NCBI RefSeq assembly: GCF_001583435.1
Contig: NZ_CP013251.1
Coordinates: 559,501 to 623,500, forward strand
From: Endozoicomonas montiporae CL-33
Lineage (GTDB): Bacteria > Pseudomonadota > Gammaproteobacteria > Pseudomonadales > Endozoicomonadaceae
Reading direction: 5' to 3'
DNA: 64,000 bases
Made by a program: the position numbers and the translations under genes. Positions 9,293 through 18,777 of this stretch are shown here, piece after piece. Position 1 is the stretch's first letter. Each line of letters opens with the position of its first letter. The notes under the pieces were generated by a model, which searched no databases, was not told the origin of the DNA, and worked only from the letters and a program-made list of their open reading frames with translations.

Positions 9293-9874
9293 ATGAAAAA
9301 ATTCTGGGCATTCCTGCTGTTAATTCTGTTGCTATTAATGCTGTTGCTATTAATGCTGTTGCCACAAAAAAATCCTCGTATTCGATTGCAGTCTCAAGCT
9401 TTCATCAATCAACCTGTTTTACAGGTGTGGGAAAAGCTGTCTGACTTATCCCAATTACAGAGCTATCTGCTGTTTGTTGACGACAGTGAAGTCACAAAGC
9501 TTCAGAAAAAAGGCGAGGGAACGCAGCGCACGATCTACCTGAAAAACAAACATAACGTACAGGAAGAGGTGATAGAGTGGGATCAGGGGCAAGGGTTTGT
9601 TCTTCGGCTCCACAAACCGTCATTTTTTCTCCCGTTCCACGATGTGGAAACCCGTTATCGTATCGAATCAGACGATGAAGCAGGGCTTCGCACTGATTTG
9701 GCGGTCACGTTGACGGTTCGTCCCCGTTTTGGGCTGCTGGGGCGCTGGCTGCTGGCACCCTTCATGACAACCCGTTTTCAGCGTTTGCTGGACGATCTGG
9801 CTGACGGGTTGAAATATTATTGTGAAACCGGTCTGCCGGTGACAGAACAGACAGTCACCACTTTTCGACAGTAA
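9293..9874 (+). CDS. SRPBCC (START-like) family protein, membrane anchored
   Basis: 193 residues. A very hydrophobic Leu/Met-rich N-terminal segment (residues 5-24) forms a signal anchor. A single polyketide-cyclase/START-like domain follows (about 35-175; [16 protein letters not shown], then alternating strands and a long C-terminal helix). Such domains bind hydrophobic ligands, but the ligand here cannot be told. The anchor is encoded by a 15-bp tandem repeat (9326-9362), so its length may vary between strains. It sits alone between mutL and miaA, which are normally adjacent. Confidence 0.7.
   Translation: MKKFWAFLLLILLLLMLLLLMLLPQKNPRIRLQSQAFINQPVLQVWEKLSDLSQLQSYLLFVDDSEVTKLQKKGEGTQRTIYLKNKHNVQEEVIEWDQGQGFVLRLHKPSFFLPFHDVETRYRIESDDEAGLRTDLAVTLTVRPRFGLLGRWLLAPFMTTRFQRLLDDLADGLKYYCETGLPVTEQTVTTFRQ
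9326..9362 (+). repeat. 15-bp tandem repeat in the SRPBCC anchor
   Basis: CTGTTGCTATTAATG occurs twice in a row (9326-9340, 9341-9355), followed by a partial third copy. Each unit encodes LLLLM-type residues, so slippage changes the membrane segment by 5 residues without a frameshift. Confidence 0.8.
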
Positions 9875-9974
9875 CCGGGAACCTCCGGGGCTGCTATCGG
9901 TCAAAGCCACAACTGCCGTTAAGATCGGCTTTCGGTTAAACTCTGGTACCTTTGCATCCGGGCTTAACAAACTC

Positions 9975-10934
9975 ATGGCGACCGATACTTTAAACCCGAC
10001 TGAACTGCCCCCGGTGATTTGCCTGATGGGGCCCACGGCGTCCGGCAAAACGGATCTGGCGATACGCTTATCCGAGGTACTTCCCTGTGAGTTGATCAGT
10101 GTGGATTCTGCACTGGTTTACAAAGGAATGAATATTGGTACGGCGAAGCCTACAGCGGAAGAACTGGCACGAGCCCCGCACCGCCTGATTGATATCAAAG
10201 ACCCGTCTGAACCCTACTCGGCAGCAATGTTTCGTGAAGATGCCCTGCGTGAAATGGCCGAGATCACGGCTCGTGGGAAAATCCCGCTTCTGGTGGGGGG
10301 AACCATGCTGTATTTCAAAATACTGCGTGACGGTATTGCGGAACTGCCTTCTGCTGATCCTCAGGTACGTGAACGTATTTTGCGTGAAGCTGAAGAATCT
10401 GGCTGGCCAGAACTGCACAAACGTCTGGAGAGTGTTGATCCCGAAACGGCAGAGCGACTCAAGCCTCGTGATGCTCAGCGTATTCAACGCGCACTAGAGG
10501 TGTTTGAAACCACTGGTAAGCCTTTGTCGGTTTGGCATCAGGAGCAGAAAAATCAGCAGTTGCCTTATCGGCTGACCAATCTCGCTATTGCTCCAAAAGA
10601 GCGTTCAGTGTTGCATGAGCGCATAAAGATGCGTTTTGAACAGATGATTGAAAGTGAGTTTGAAGCAGAGGTTCGTGGATTATACGCACGGGGCGATCTT
10701 GATCCGTCTCTGCCAGCCATTCGTGCGGTTGGGTATCGTCAGATGTGGAGTTATATTGAAGGCGAAACGGGCTTTGATGAAATGATCGAGCGGGGCATTA
10801 TTGCTACCCGGCAATTAGCCAAAAGACAGCTGACATGGCTGCGTGGCTGGTCGGATATTGACTGGCTCGACAGTTTATCTCCCTCTTTGTTGGATGATGC
10901 CTTGAAAGTGCTGAAAAGTGCCCGAATATATTAG
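9975..10934 (+). CDS. miaA: tRNA dimethylallyltransferase
   Basis: MiaA adds the dimethylallyl group to N6 of A37 in tRNAs reading UNN codons, the first step to ms2i6A. The 319 residues contain the P-loop [54 protein letters not shown] and the C-terminal [11 protein letters not shown] and [13 protein letters not shown] motifs. It precedes hfq, as in most gammaproteobacteria, with a 286-base spacer containing a small ACCTGCA/TGCAGGT hairpin (11015-11036). Confidence 0.96.
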   Translation: MATDTLNPTELPPVICLMGPTASGKTDLAIRLSEVLPCELISVDSALVYKGMNIGTAKPTAEELARAPHRLIDIKDPSEPYSAAMFREDALREMAEITARGKIPLLVGGTMLYFKILRDGIAELPSADPQVRERILREAEESGWPELHKRLESVDPETAERLKPRDAQRIQRALEVFETTGKPLSVWHQEQKNQQLPYRLTNLAIAPKERSVLHERIKMRFEQMIESEFEAEVRGLYARGDLDPSLPAIRAVGYRQMWSYIEGETGFDEMIERGIIATRQLAKRQLTWLRGWSDIDWLDSLSPSLLDDALKVLKSARIY

Positions 10935-11220
10935 ATAATTGTTTAATTCCTTGTTCGCACTGTTGGCGCAATTGGTTACAGAATGAACCGTTTGTGACGG
11001 ATTGGCACGTAAGAACCTGCAATACTTTCTGCAGGTCCGGTTTGAGTAGCTAGTATTACCTATTGAAGGCAGAGTGGGGCATCGCTTACTGTTGCTCAGC
11101 ATTTTTCTTGGCTGTACACAGATTGAACAATTAGTTACTGCCACTGCCGGTCAAGCGAATGGCTCACCTAAAAGTGAAACAAGGCTATTCAAAATCCGAG
11201 AATTAATAAGGAGTACAGAA

Positions 11221-11472
11221 ATGTCAAAAGGGCATTCTCTACAAGACCCTTACCTTAATGTGCTGCGTAAAGAGCGCGTGCCGGTTTCCATTTACCTGGT
11301 AAATGGTATCAAGCTCCAGGGGCAGATCGAGTCTTTCGATCAGTTCGTGATCCTTCTGAAGAACACTGTAAGCCAGATGGTTTATAAGCACGCTGTTTCT
11401 ACAGTAGTGCCGAGCCGTCCGGTTCGCCTGCCAATGCAAGGTTCTGATATGCCAGAGCACGAGCAGGAATAA
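11221..11472 (+). CDS. hfq: RNA chaperone Hfq
   Basis: Hexameric Sm-like protein that pairs small RNAs with target mRNAs. The ATG at 11221 is chosen because AAGGAG lies just upstream and the product starts with the conserved [21 protein letters not shown]. The longer upstream reading frame lacks homology. Sm1 and Sm2 are visible ([34 protein letters not shown], containing the YKHA motif). At 83 residues it has the short tail seen in Pseudomonas rather than the 102-residue E. coli form. A strong terminator follows. Confidence 0.97.
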   Translation: MSKGHSLQDPYLNVLRKERVPVSIYLVNGIKLQGQIESFDQFVILLKNTVSQMVYKHAVSTVVPSRPVRLPMQGSDMPEHEQE

Positions 11473-11551
11473 TTGACCTCAGGCATCAGCTTTTTTGTCC
11501 CTCTGGTTTTTTCAGGGGGGATGAACGAGTTTGAGGTACAAGCTGCTTCCT

Positions 11552-11590
11552 ACACCAAAAGGCGCCTAGTGCGCCTTTTGGTGTTTCTGT
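11552..11590. terminator. Intrinsic terminator after hfq
   Basis: A 14-bp perfect stem, ACACCAAAAGGCGC (11552-11565) with GCGCCTTTTGGTGT (11571-11584), has a CTAGT loop and a T-rich tail. hflX lies 98 bases beyond and probably has its own promoter or partial readthrough. Confidence 0.85.
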
Positions 11591-11687
11591 ATCCGGGAAA
11601 AAATGCCAGCTGGGTATCCCAGGTGGTTGAAAGCCATCATTGATATTACTATGCACACTGGATTAACCCTCTCTCAGGAGTATTTCA

Positions 11688-12977
11688 TTGTTTTTTGAAC
11701 GCCATGAAGGTGGTGAAAATGCAATTCTTGTCCATCTGGATATGACCGATGACAAGGAGCGCGAAGACCCTCACGAATTCAGGGAGCTGGCCCGTTCTGC
11801 CGGAATTAGCGAAATTGATTTTGTCACGGTCAGCAGTAATAAACCTTCGCCACGTTATTTTATCGGGCAGGGAAAAGTAGAAGAAATCCAGCAGCTGGTG
11901 AAGCTGCACGAAGCCGACGTGGTGCTGTTCAACCACGCACTCTCACCCAGTCAGGAACGTAACCTTGAAAAAGAATTCGAGTGCAAGGTCGTTGACCGCA
12001 CCGGCCTGATTCTGGACATCTTTGCCCAGCGGGCGCGCACCTTTGAAGGTAAACTGCAGGTCGAACTGGCTCAGCTGCAACATCTGAGTACCCGTCTGGT
12101 ACGTGGCTGGACTCACCTTGAGCGTCAGAAAGGCGGTATTGGTCTGCGGGGACCGGGTGAAACCCAGCTGGAAACGGACCGCCGTTTACTGCGGGTTCGA
12201 ATTAAAAGTATTACCAAGCGGCTGGATAAAGTTCGCAAACAACGTGACCAGGGACGCCGATACCGCAAACGCGCCGAAGTACCGCTGGTTTCTCTGGTGG
12301 GTTATACCAATGCCGGTAAGTCCACACTGTTCAACGCGCTCACCGAATCCGACGTGTATGCTCAGGATCAGCTGTTTGCCACGCTGGACCCAACCCTGCG
12401 TCGTCTTGATCTGCCCGATGTGGGTGAATCCGTGTTGGCGGATACGGTAGGTTTTATCCGTCATCTGCCGCATAAGCTGGTAGAAGCTTTCAGGGCAACG
12501 TTGGAAGAAACCGCTCAGGCAGACCTGCTTTTACACGTTATTGACGCACATGACCCTGAAAGGCTTGATAATATCAAACAAGTGCATGACGTTCTGGAAG
12601 AGATTAAGGCCGACGAAGTACCAAGGCTTCAGGTTTACAACAAGATTGATCTGTTGGAAAACGTAGAGCCGAAAATCCAGCGTGATGATCAGGGTAAGCC
12701 GGTCAGGGTGTGGGTTTCAGCCATGCAGGGCGAAGGTCTGGAACTGGTGCTTCAGGCGGTAGCCGAACTGCTGGGTGAGGATCTGGTGCAGGGAACACTT
12801 CGTTTAGAACCCGCTCAGGGCAAAGTCAGGTCTCGACTTTATCAGCTGGGTGCGATTCAATCAGAAGAGTATGCCGAGACGGGGGAACTGCTGTTGGACA
12901 TTCGTTTACCGCGACATGATTTCGACAGGATTTCCAAACAGGAAGGATTGCAAAAGAGCTGTCTTGTAGAACGTTAA
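11688..12977 (+). CDS. hflX: Ribosome-associated GTPase HflX
   Basis: HflX splits stalled ribosomes after stress. The start is TTG at 11688, supported by AGGAG at 11676-11680 and by the conserved N-terminus MFFERHEGGENAILVHL. The N-terminal HflX domain contains YFIGQGKVEEIQQLV, and the glycine-rich GGIGLRGPGETQLETDRR segment precedes the G domain. G-motifs are GYTNAGKST (G1), DTVGF (G3) and NKID (G4). The length of 429 residues is normal. It is followed by 358 bases before hflK, more than the usual tight coupling. Confidence 0.95.
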   Translation: MFFERHEGGENAILVHLDMTDDKEREDPHEFRELARSAGISEIDFVTVSSNKPSPRYFIGQGKVEEIQQLVKLHEADVVLFNHALSPSQERNLEKEFECKVVDRTGLILDIFAQRARTFEGKLQVELAQLQHLSTRLVRGWTHLERQKGGIGLRGPGETQLETDRRLLRVRIKSITKRLDKVRKQRDQGRRYRKRAEVPLVSLVGYTNAGKSTLFNALTESDVYAQDQLFATLDPTLRRLDLPDVGESVLADTVGFIRHLPHKLVEAFRATLEETAQADLLLHVIDAHDPERLDNIKQVHDVLEEIKADEVPRLQVYNKIDLLENVEPKIQRDDQGKPVRVWVSAMQGEGLELVLQAVAELLGEDLVQGTLRLEPAQGKVRSRLYQLGAIQSEEYAETGELLLDIRLPRHDFDRISKQEGLQKSCLVER

Positions 12978-13335
12978 GTGTTCAGATTGTGTAAATTGGG
13001 ATCAATATCTTGATCTGAGTAGTGGACAATACCGATTCGGCTTGCGCTTTTTGCCACACAAATTCTACAATCTGGCTCAGAACGATAAACAGCCATGGGC
13101 AAAGAGAAGCTACTTTTTCTCACAGGTGTTGCTATCCGTGATGATGCAGGTAGTCGAACTCAGGGTGGATAGCTCCAACCTTATAACTTATTGCACGCTG
13201 AATGACCGTTCTTTGATTTGTGAAAAATGGATGCTGGTCGCTTGTTCAAATGGTCTGGCAGACTGGTTTCTCACATAACAGGGTGGTTTCAACAGACGTT
13301 GCAGCCGATTAGATACTGACTCTACGGAGACATAT
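12978..13335. other. Spacer between hflX and hflK, no gene supported
   Basis: A small palindrome GATCAATATCTTGATC lies near 13000-13015. A 78-codon frame (13042-13278) has no recognisable product, no good ribosome site and atypical composition, so I do not call it. The hflKC promoter probably lies here. Confidence 0.5.
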
Positions 13336-14529
13336 ATGGCCTGGAACGAGCCGGGTGGAAACAACCAGGATCCTTGGGGTGGTGGTAACAAAGGGAAAAA
13401 TCAGGGACCACCTGATTTGGACGATGCATTACGAAAGCTTCAGGATAAATTGAACTCCCTTTTTGGTGGTGGCAAAAGTGGCGGCAAAAGTGGAGGCAAC
13501 TCCGGAGGGGGTAACTCTGCTTCTTCGGGTTCTTCTTCAGGGATGTTTGTCGGTGTTCTGATTCTGGCCGCCGTGGCCTATATCTGGAACGCTGTCTATA
13601 CCGTTGACGAGAAAGAGCGTGCTGTTATTTTGCGCTTTGGTCAATTTCATCAGACTGTTGAGCCGGGTCTGCATATTTACTTCCCGCCTTTTGAAACCAA
13701 GTATCAGGAAAAAGTCACTGAGCTGCGTACCTACAATCTGCGTCAGCAGATGCTGACAGAAGATGAAAACATTGTTGAAGTGTCCATGTCGGTTCAGTAC
13801 AACATTGGTGATGTTAAGTCTTATGTGCTTAATGTAGCCAAACCCCTGATCAGTCTGGAAGAGGCTTCCCAAAGTGCGTTACGTCACGTAGTAGGTAGCT
13901 CCGAGATGTACCAGGTGCTGACCGAAGGCCGTGAAACCATGGGTGTGGAAGTTCGCAAGCGATTGCAGGACTATCAGGACGCTTACGGCACAGGTTTGAA
14001 GGTTAACAAAGTTAACATCGAGAGCGCCCAGCCGCCTAAAGAAGTTCAGGCTGCTTTTGACGATGTAATCCGTGCCCGTGAGGATGAGCAACGCGCGAAA
14101 AACCGTGCAGACGCTTATGCCAACAAGGTGGTTCCGGAAGCACGTGGTCAGGCTCAGCGTGAACTTGAAGAAGCCAATGCTTACCGTGACGAACTGGTGG
14201 CCAGGGCCGAAGGTGAGGCGGATCGTTTCCTGAAGCTGTTAAGCGAATACCGTCGTGAGCCCAATGTAACCCGTGAACGTCTGTATCTGGAAACCATGGA
14301 AAGTGTTCTTGGTACAACCAGCAAAGTACTGGTGGATGTTGAAGGTGGTAACAACATGATGTACCTGCCACTGGATCGTCTGAATCAGCCCAGACAGGCG
14401 GGTCAAAGCACCGATGGTTCATCGGGTCTTTCACAACAGGATTTATCGAACATCGCTAATCAGGTGACCGAGGAGTTAAACAGGCGAGTGAGTAGTGCGC
14501 GAAGCAGCACCGGGAGGACTACACGATGA
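13336..14529 (+). CDS. hflK: FtsH protease modulator HflK
   Basis: HflK and HflC form a large periplasm-facing cage around FtsH. The 397-residue protein has a Gly/Ser-rich cytoplasmic N-terminus (about residues 1-70, with GGGKSGGKSGGNSGG-type repeats), one membrane segment (MFVGVLILAAVAYIWNAVYTV), a band-7/SPFH domain starting at DEKERAVILRFGQF, and an Ala/Glu/Arg-rich helical part. Its last codons overlap the hflC start by 4 bases. Confidence 0.96.
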   Translation: MAWNEPGGNNQDPWGGGNKGKNQGPPDLDDALRKLQDKLNSLFGGGKSGGKSGGNSGGGNSASSGSSSGMFVGVLILAAVAYIWNAVYTVDEKERAVILRFGQFHQTVEPGLHIYFPPFETKYQEKVTELRTYNLRQQMLTEDENIVEVSMSVQYNIGDVKSYVLNVAKPLISLEEASQSALRHVVGSSEMYQVLTEGRETMGVEVRKRLQDYQDAYGTGLKVNKVNIESAQPPKEVQAAFDDVIRAREDEQRAKNRADAYANKVVPEARGQAQRELEEANAYRDELVARAEGEADRFLKLLSEYRREPNVTRERLYLETMESVLGTTSKVLVDVEGGNNMMYLPLDRLNQPRQAGQSTDGSSGLSQQDLSNIANQVTEELNRRVSSARSSTGRTTR

Positions 14530-15398
14530 GTCAGAAGGGTTTTAGTGCTCTGTTGATAGGTCTGGTGGCTCTGATCGTTGCCTGGAGCAGTCTGTTTGTG
14601 ATCAGCGAGCGTGAGCGTGCCGTTCAGCTGCGTTTTGGTCAGCTGGTTAAAGACGATATTCAACCTGGCCTGCACATCAAAATACCGTTTGTTGATAATG
14701 TCCGGGTATTTGATGCCCGGTTGCAGAATCTGGAAGTGCCATCCGAGCGTTTCCTGACTCTGGAGCAGAAAGCCGTTATCGTAGACTCGTACATCAAGTG
14801 GCGTATTGACGACGTAAGTCGTTTCTATCGTGCGACTGCCGGTGATTTGTTCCGGGCTAATACCCTGCTGTCCCAGCGTGCGGAATCCCGTATGCGGAAC
14901 AAATTTGGTGCTTTGACTCTGAACGAAGTAGTGTCCGGCCAGCGTGACCGTCTGATGAACGAGATTACCAATGAGCTGAATTCGGTGGCTCGTGATGAAC
15001 TGGGTGTGACGGTTATTGATGTTCGGGTCAAGAAAATCGACCTGCCACCTCAGGTAAGTGACTCGGTTTATGAGCGTATGTCATCCGAGCGTGACAAAGA
15101 AGCTCAGGAGTATCGCTCCAAAGGTCTGGAAATGGCGGAAGGTATTCGCGCGAATGCCGACCGTGAACAGCGGGTTATCATGGCGAACGCTTACCGTGAT
15201 GCGGAAATGATTCGTGGTGATGGTGATGCGAAAGCGGCGGAAATCTACGCCAAGGCGTTCCGTCAGGACCCTGAGTTCTACGCCTTTACCCGAAGCCTTG
15301 AAGCTTATCGTAAGTCCTTTAACAGCACTGGCGACATCATGTTGCTGGAGCCTGACAGTGACTTCTTTAACTACCTGAACAATAAATCAGGCAAATAA
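14526..15398 (+). CDS. hflC: FtsH protease modulator HflC
   Basis: Partner of HflK. The 290 residues have an N-terminal membrane segment (ALLIGLVALIVAWSSLFVI), an SPFH domain beginning SERERAVQLRFGQL, and the helical region RVKKIDLPPQVSDSVYERM typical of the family. The start codon lies within the hflK stop (ATGA overlap), which implies translational coupling. It is followed by a two-hairpin terminator. Confidence 0.96.
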   Translation: MSQKGFSALLIGLVALIVAWSSLFVISERERAVQLRFGQLVKDDIQPGLHIKIPFVDNVRVFDARLQNLEVPSERFLTLEQKAVIVDSYIKWRIDDVSRFYRATAGDLFRANTLLSQRAESRMRNKFGALTLNEVVSGQRDRLMNEITNELNSVARDELGVTVIDVRVKKIDLPPQVSDSVYERMSSERDKEAQEYRSKGLEMAEGIRANADREQRVIMANAYRDAEMIRGDGDAKAAEIYAKAFRQDPEFYAFTRSLEAYRKSFNSTGDIMLLEPDSDFFNYLNNKSGK

Positions 15399-15472
15399 GG
15401 TTGGTCTTGCCACTTTTTGATTGCAGAAGGACATTCTGCTGATGAAAGTGGCATTTAACCGATAATTTATCG

Positions 15473-15540
15473 ACCACCGGCAGTGAAACCTTCCGCTGCC
15501 GGTGGTAAGATAGCGCAAACCGGGTTCCGCCCGGTTTTTT
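15473..15540 (+). terminator. Double-hairpin terminator after hflC
   Basis: The first stem is ACCACCGGCAG/CTGCCGGTGGT (15473-15483 with 15496-15506). The second is AACCGGG/CCCGGTT (15518-15524 with 15530-15536), which runs straight into T's. The second is a classic intrinsic terminator. Confidence 0.85.
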
Positions 15541-15558
15541 CGTGTATGAGGTTTATAC

Positions 15559-15750
15559 GTGGAATTTGGCAAGCAATTACTGGTTGCAATCAGCCTGATG
15601 CTGGTGCTGGAGGGCATACTTCCTTTCCTCTACCCTCAGCGCTGGCGCAATCTGGTGGCAAAGCTCTCTGAGATTGATGATCGTCAGCTGCGAATAGCGG
15701 GGCTGGTCAGCATGATAGTCGGTGTCATTATGCTGAATATCGTTATTTAA
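15559..15750 (+). CDS. DUF2065 small inner-membrane protein (YjeT type)
   Basis: 63 residues with two membrane segments (residues about 5-25 and 42-62) and the family motif PQRWRNL between them. GTG start with TATGAGG just upstream. It stands in the usual place between hflC and hisZ/purA. Its function is not established; the position suggests a link to membrane quality control. Confidence 0.85.
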   Translation: MEFGKQLLVAISLMLVLEGILPFLYPQRWRNLVAKLSEIDDRQLRIAGLVSMIVGVIMLNIVI

Positions 15751-15939
15751 ACAGCCAGCAAAGCGAGGCTGAGAGTAACCTTCGTTATACGAAGAAGCGC
15801 CCGTGATTAGGTGAATGGAGAGTAATGCTTTAGTTCGAAATAGTCTGTTCCGCTTTTAGACATTGTCCTTAAATAATTTGTGACTCAAAACCGATTATTT
15901 ACGAACACTGCCTGAAATAAGCTAACAAGAGAGGCTGTT

Positions 15940-17127
15940 ATGACCGTCGCCGATCGCTGGCTGTTGCCGGATGGGATTGAAGAAATTTTGCCACCCCGCG
16001 CACGCAGGGCAGAAGCTCTGCGCCGGGAAATGCTGGATTTGTTTGATTGTTGGGGTTACGACCTCGTCATTCCTCCGCATCTGGAGTTTCTTGAATCCCT
16101 GACTGCTGGTGTTGGTCATGACCTCGAGTTGCAGATTTTCAAGGTGACAGACCTGATGACCGGTCGTACTATGGGGCTTCGGGCTGATACCACGCCTGCG
16201 GTAGCTCGCATAGATGCGCATAATCTGACGGACGAAGGCCCGGTGAGACTCTGCTATGAAGGCAGTGTGTTTCACGCACAGCCCGCCTCGTTGGGAGCAT
16301 CCCGCTCGCCCATTCAGTTAGGCGCAGAGCTTTACGGTCATGCAGGACCTGAAAGTGATATCGAAGTGATTTCACTGATGCTGGAAACGCTCAGCGTTGT
16401 AGGCATAGACTCCCCCAATCTGGATCTTGGTCATGTGCAGATATATCGCGCACTGGTGGCCAGTGCCGGGTTGGATAGGGATCAGGAACAGCTTCTGTTT
16501 GATGCATTGCAACGCAAGGCGACCTGTGAAGTCGAGGAACTGTTGGCTGGCTGGCATGTTGATGCTGATCATCTTGGACTTGATATTGTGTCAATGTTCA
16601 AGGCTTTAGCTAGCCTTTCAGGCAAAGTGGATGTCATCGCAAAAGCCAGAGATGTTCTGGTAAATGCACCTCTGGAAGTGTTTGCCGCACTGGATGCGCT
16701 GGAAAATATTGCACAAGCTATTACCCGACAGTATCCGAAGGTCAATCTGTACCTGGATCTGGGTGAATTGCGTGGTTACAACTACCACAACGGGGTGGTA
16801 TTTGCTGCTTATGTTTCCGGGCATGGACAGGCGATTGCCAAGGGCGGTCGTTACGATGGCGTGGGCAGGGCGTTTGGCCGTGCCCGTCCGGCGACCGGTT
16901 TCAGTACAGACCTGAAAGCGCTGCTGGATTTTAAACCGTGCGATGTTGAAGCACGAACCGTTATTTTTGCACCGGCTGATGTGGATTCTGCGATTGTGCG
17001 GACACTGCGCCAGCAAGGCCTGCGGGTAATCATTGAATTACCGGGGCAAAAGACAGACGCGGTAAGCTCGGGCTGCAACCAGCAGCTGGCGTACCGTGAC
17101 GGAGACTGGCAGGTCGAGGCTTTATAG
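15940..17127 (+). CDS. hisZ: ATP phosphoribosyltransferase regulatory subunit
   Basis: HisZ is a catalytically dead relative of histidyl-tRNA synthetase that activates short-form HisG in the first step of histidine synthesis. The 395 residues begin with WLLPDGIEEILPPRARRAEALRR and contain the class II-like motif 2 region (GPVRLCYEGSVFH) and GGRYDGVGRAFGR. No hisG is in the window. Position before purA matches Pseudomonas-type genomes. Confidence 0.93.
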   Translation: MTVADRWLLPDGIEEILPPRARRAEALRREMLDLFDCWGYDLVIPPHLEFLESLTAGVGHDLELQIFKVTDLMTGRTMGLRADTTPAVARIDAHNLTDEGPVRLCYEGSVFHAQPASLGASRSPIQLGAELYGHAGPESDIEVISLMLETLSVVGIDSPNLDLGHVQIYRALVASAGLDRDQEQLLFDALQRKATCEVEELLAGWHVDADHLGLDIVSMFKALASLSGKVDVIAKARDVLVNAPLEVFAALDALENIAQAITRQYPKVNLYLDLGELRGYNYHNGVVFAAYVSGHGQAIAKGGRYDGVGRAFGRARPATGFSTDLKALLDFKPCDVEARTVIFAPADVDSAIVRTLRQQGLRVIIELPGQKTDAVSSGCNQQLAYRDGDWQVEAL

Positions 17128-17203
17128 CAGACCGCAGTCACTAATTGCTGTATGCAGTCAACACTTGTCGTGCGACCGGTGTGATTGCTTTGTTATGAAT
17201 TAA

Positions 17204-18508
<1,305 letters not shown>

Positions 18509-18523
18509 TATTCAGATGTGAGC

Positions 18524-18555
18524 TGCACTGTCTGCCTTATCTGGCGGACAGTGCA
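18524..18555 (+). terminator. Hairpin after purA
   Basis: TGCACTGTC (18524-18532) pairs with GACAGTGCA (18547-18555), extended inside by TGCC/GGCG pairing around TTATCT. There is only a weak T-tract. The loop matches that of the hairpin at 21052-21092. Confidence 0.65.
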
Positions 18556-18674
18556 ATATATTCGACACTTCTCGTTTTTCTTCTCCCTGAAACTCTCCAT
18601 TAAACCTTTCCTGCTTCTTCGATTTTAGTGCGCCCGGTCACATCTGATTGAACATAGAGCCTTTGGAAAAAGCC

Positions 18675-18697
18675 ATTTTTGCTTTTTAAGCAAAAAT
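18675..18697. promoter_or_regulatory. Palindrome upstream of the OYE gene
   Basis: ATTTTTGCTT (18675-18684) and AAGCAAAAAT (18688-18697) form a perfect stem with a TTT loop, about 80 bases before the start of the flavin oxidoreductase gene. It is a candidate operator (palindrome for a dimeric repressor) or a weak terminator. No regulator gene is adjacent. Confidence 0.35.
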
Positions 18698-18777
18698 TAT
18701 TTGTTTATTTTGCTGTTTTTTACAACAGGCGCCCACTTTAGACTGCAGCACTCGTTTGATTGACGGAGTTGTACATC

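Noticed and set aside
13042..13278. 78-codon open frame between hflX and hflK
   Set aside because: No recognisable motif, no ribosome site, and it lies where the hflKC promoter is expected.
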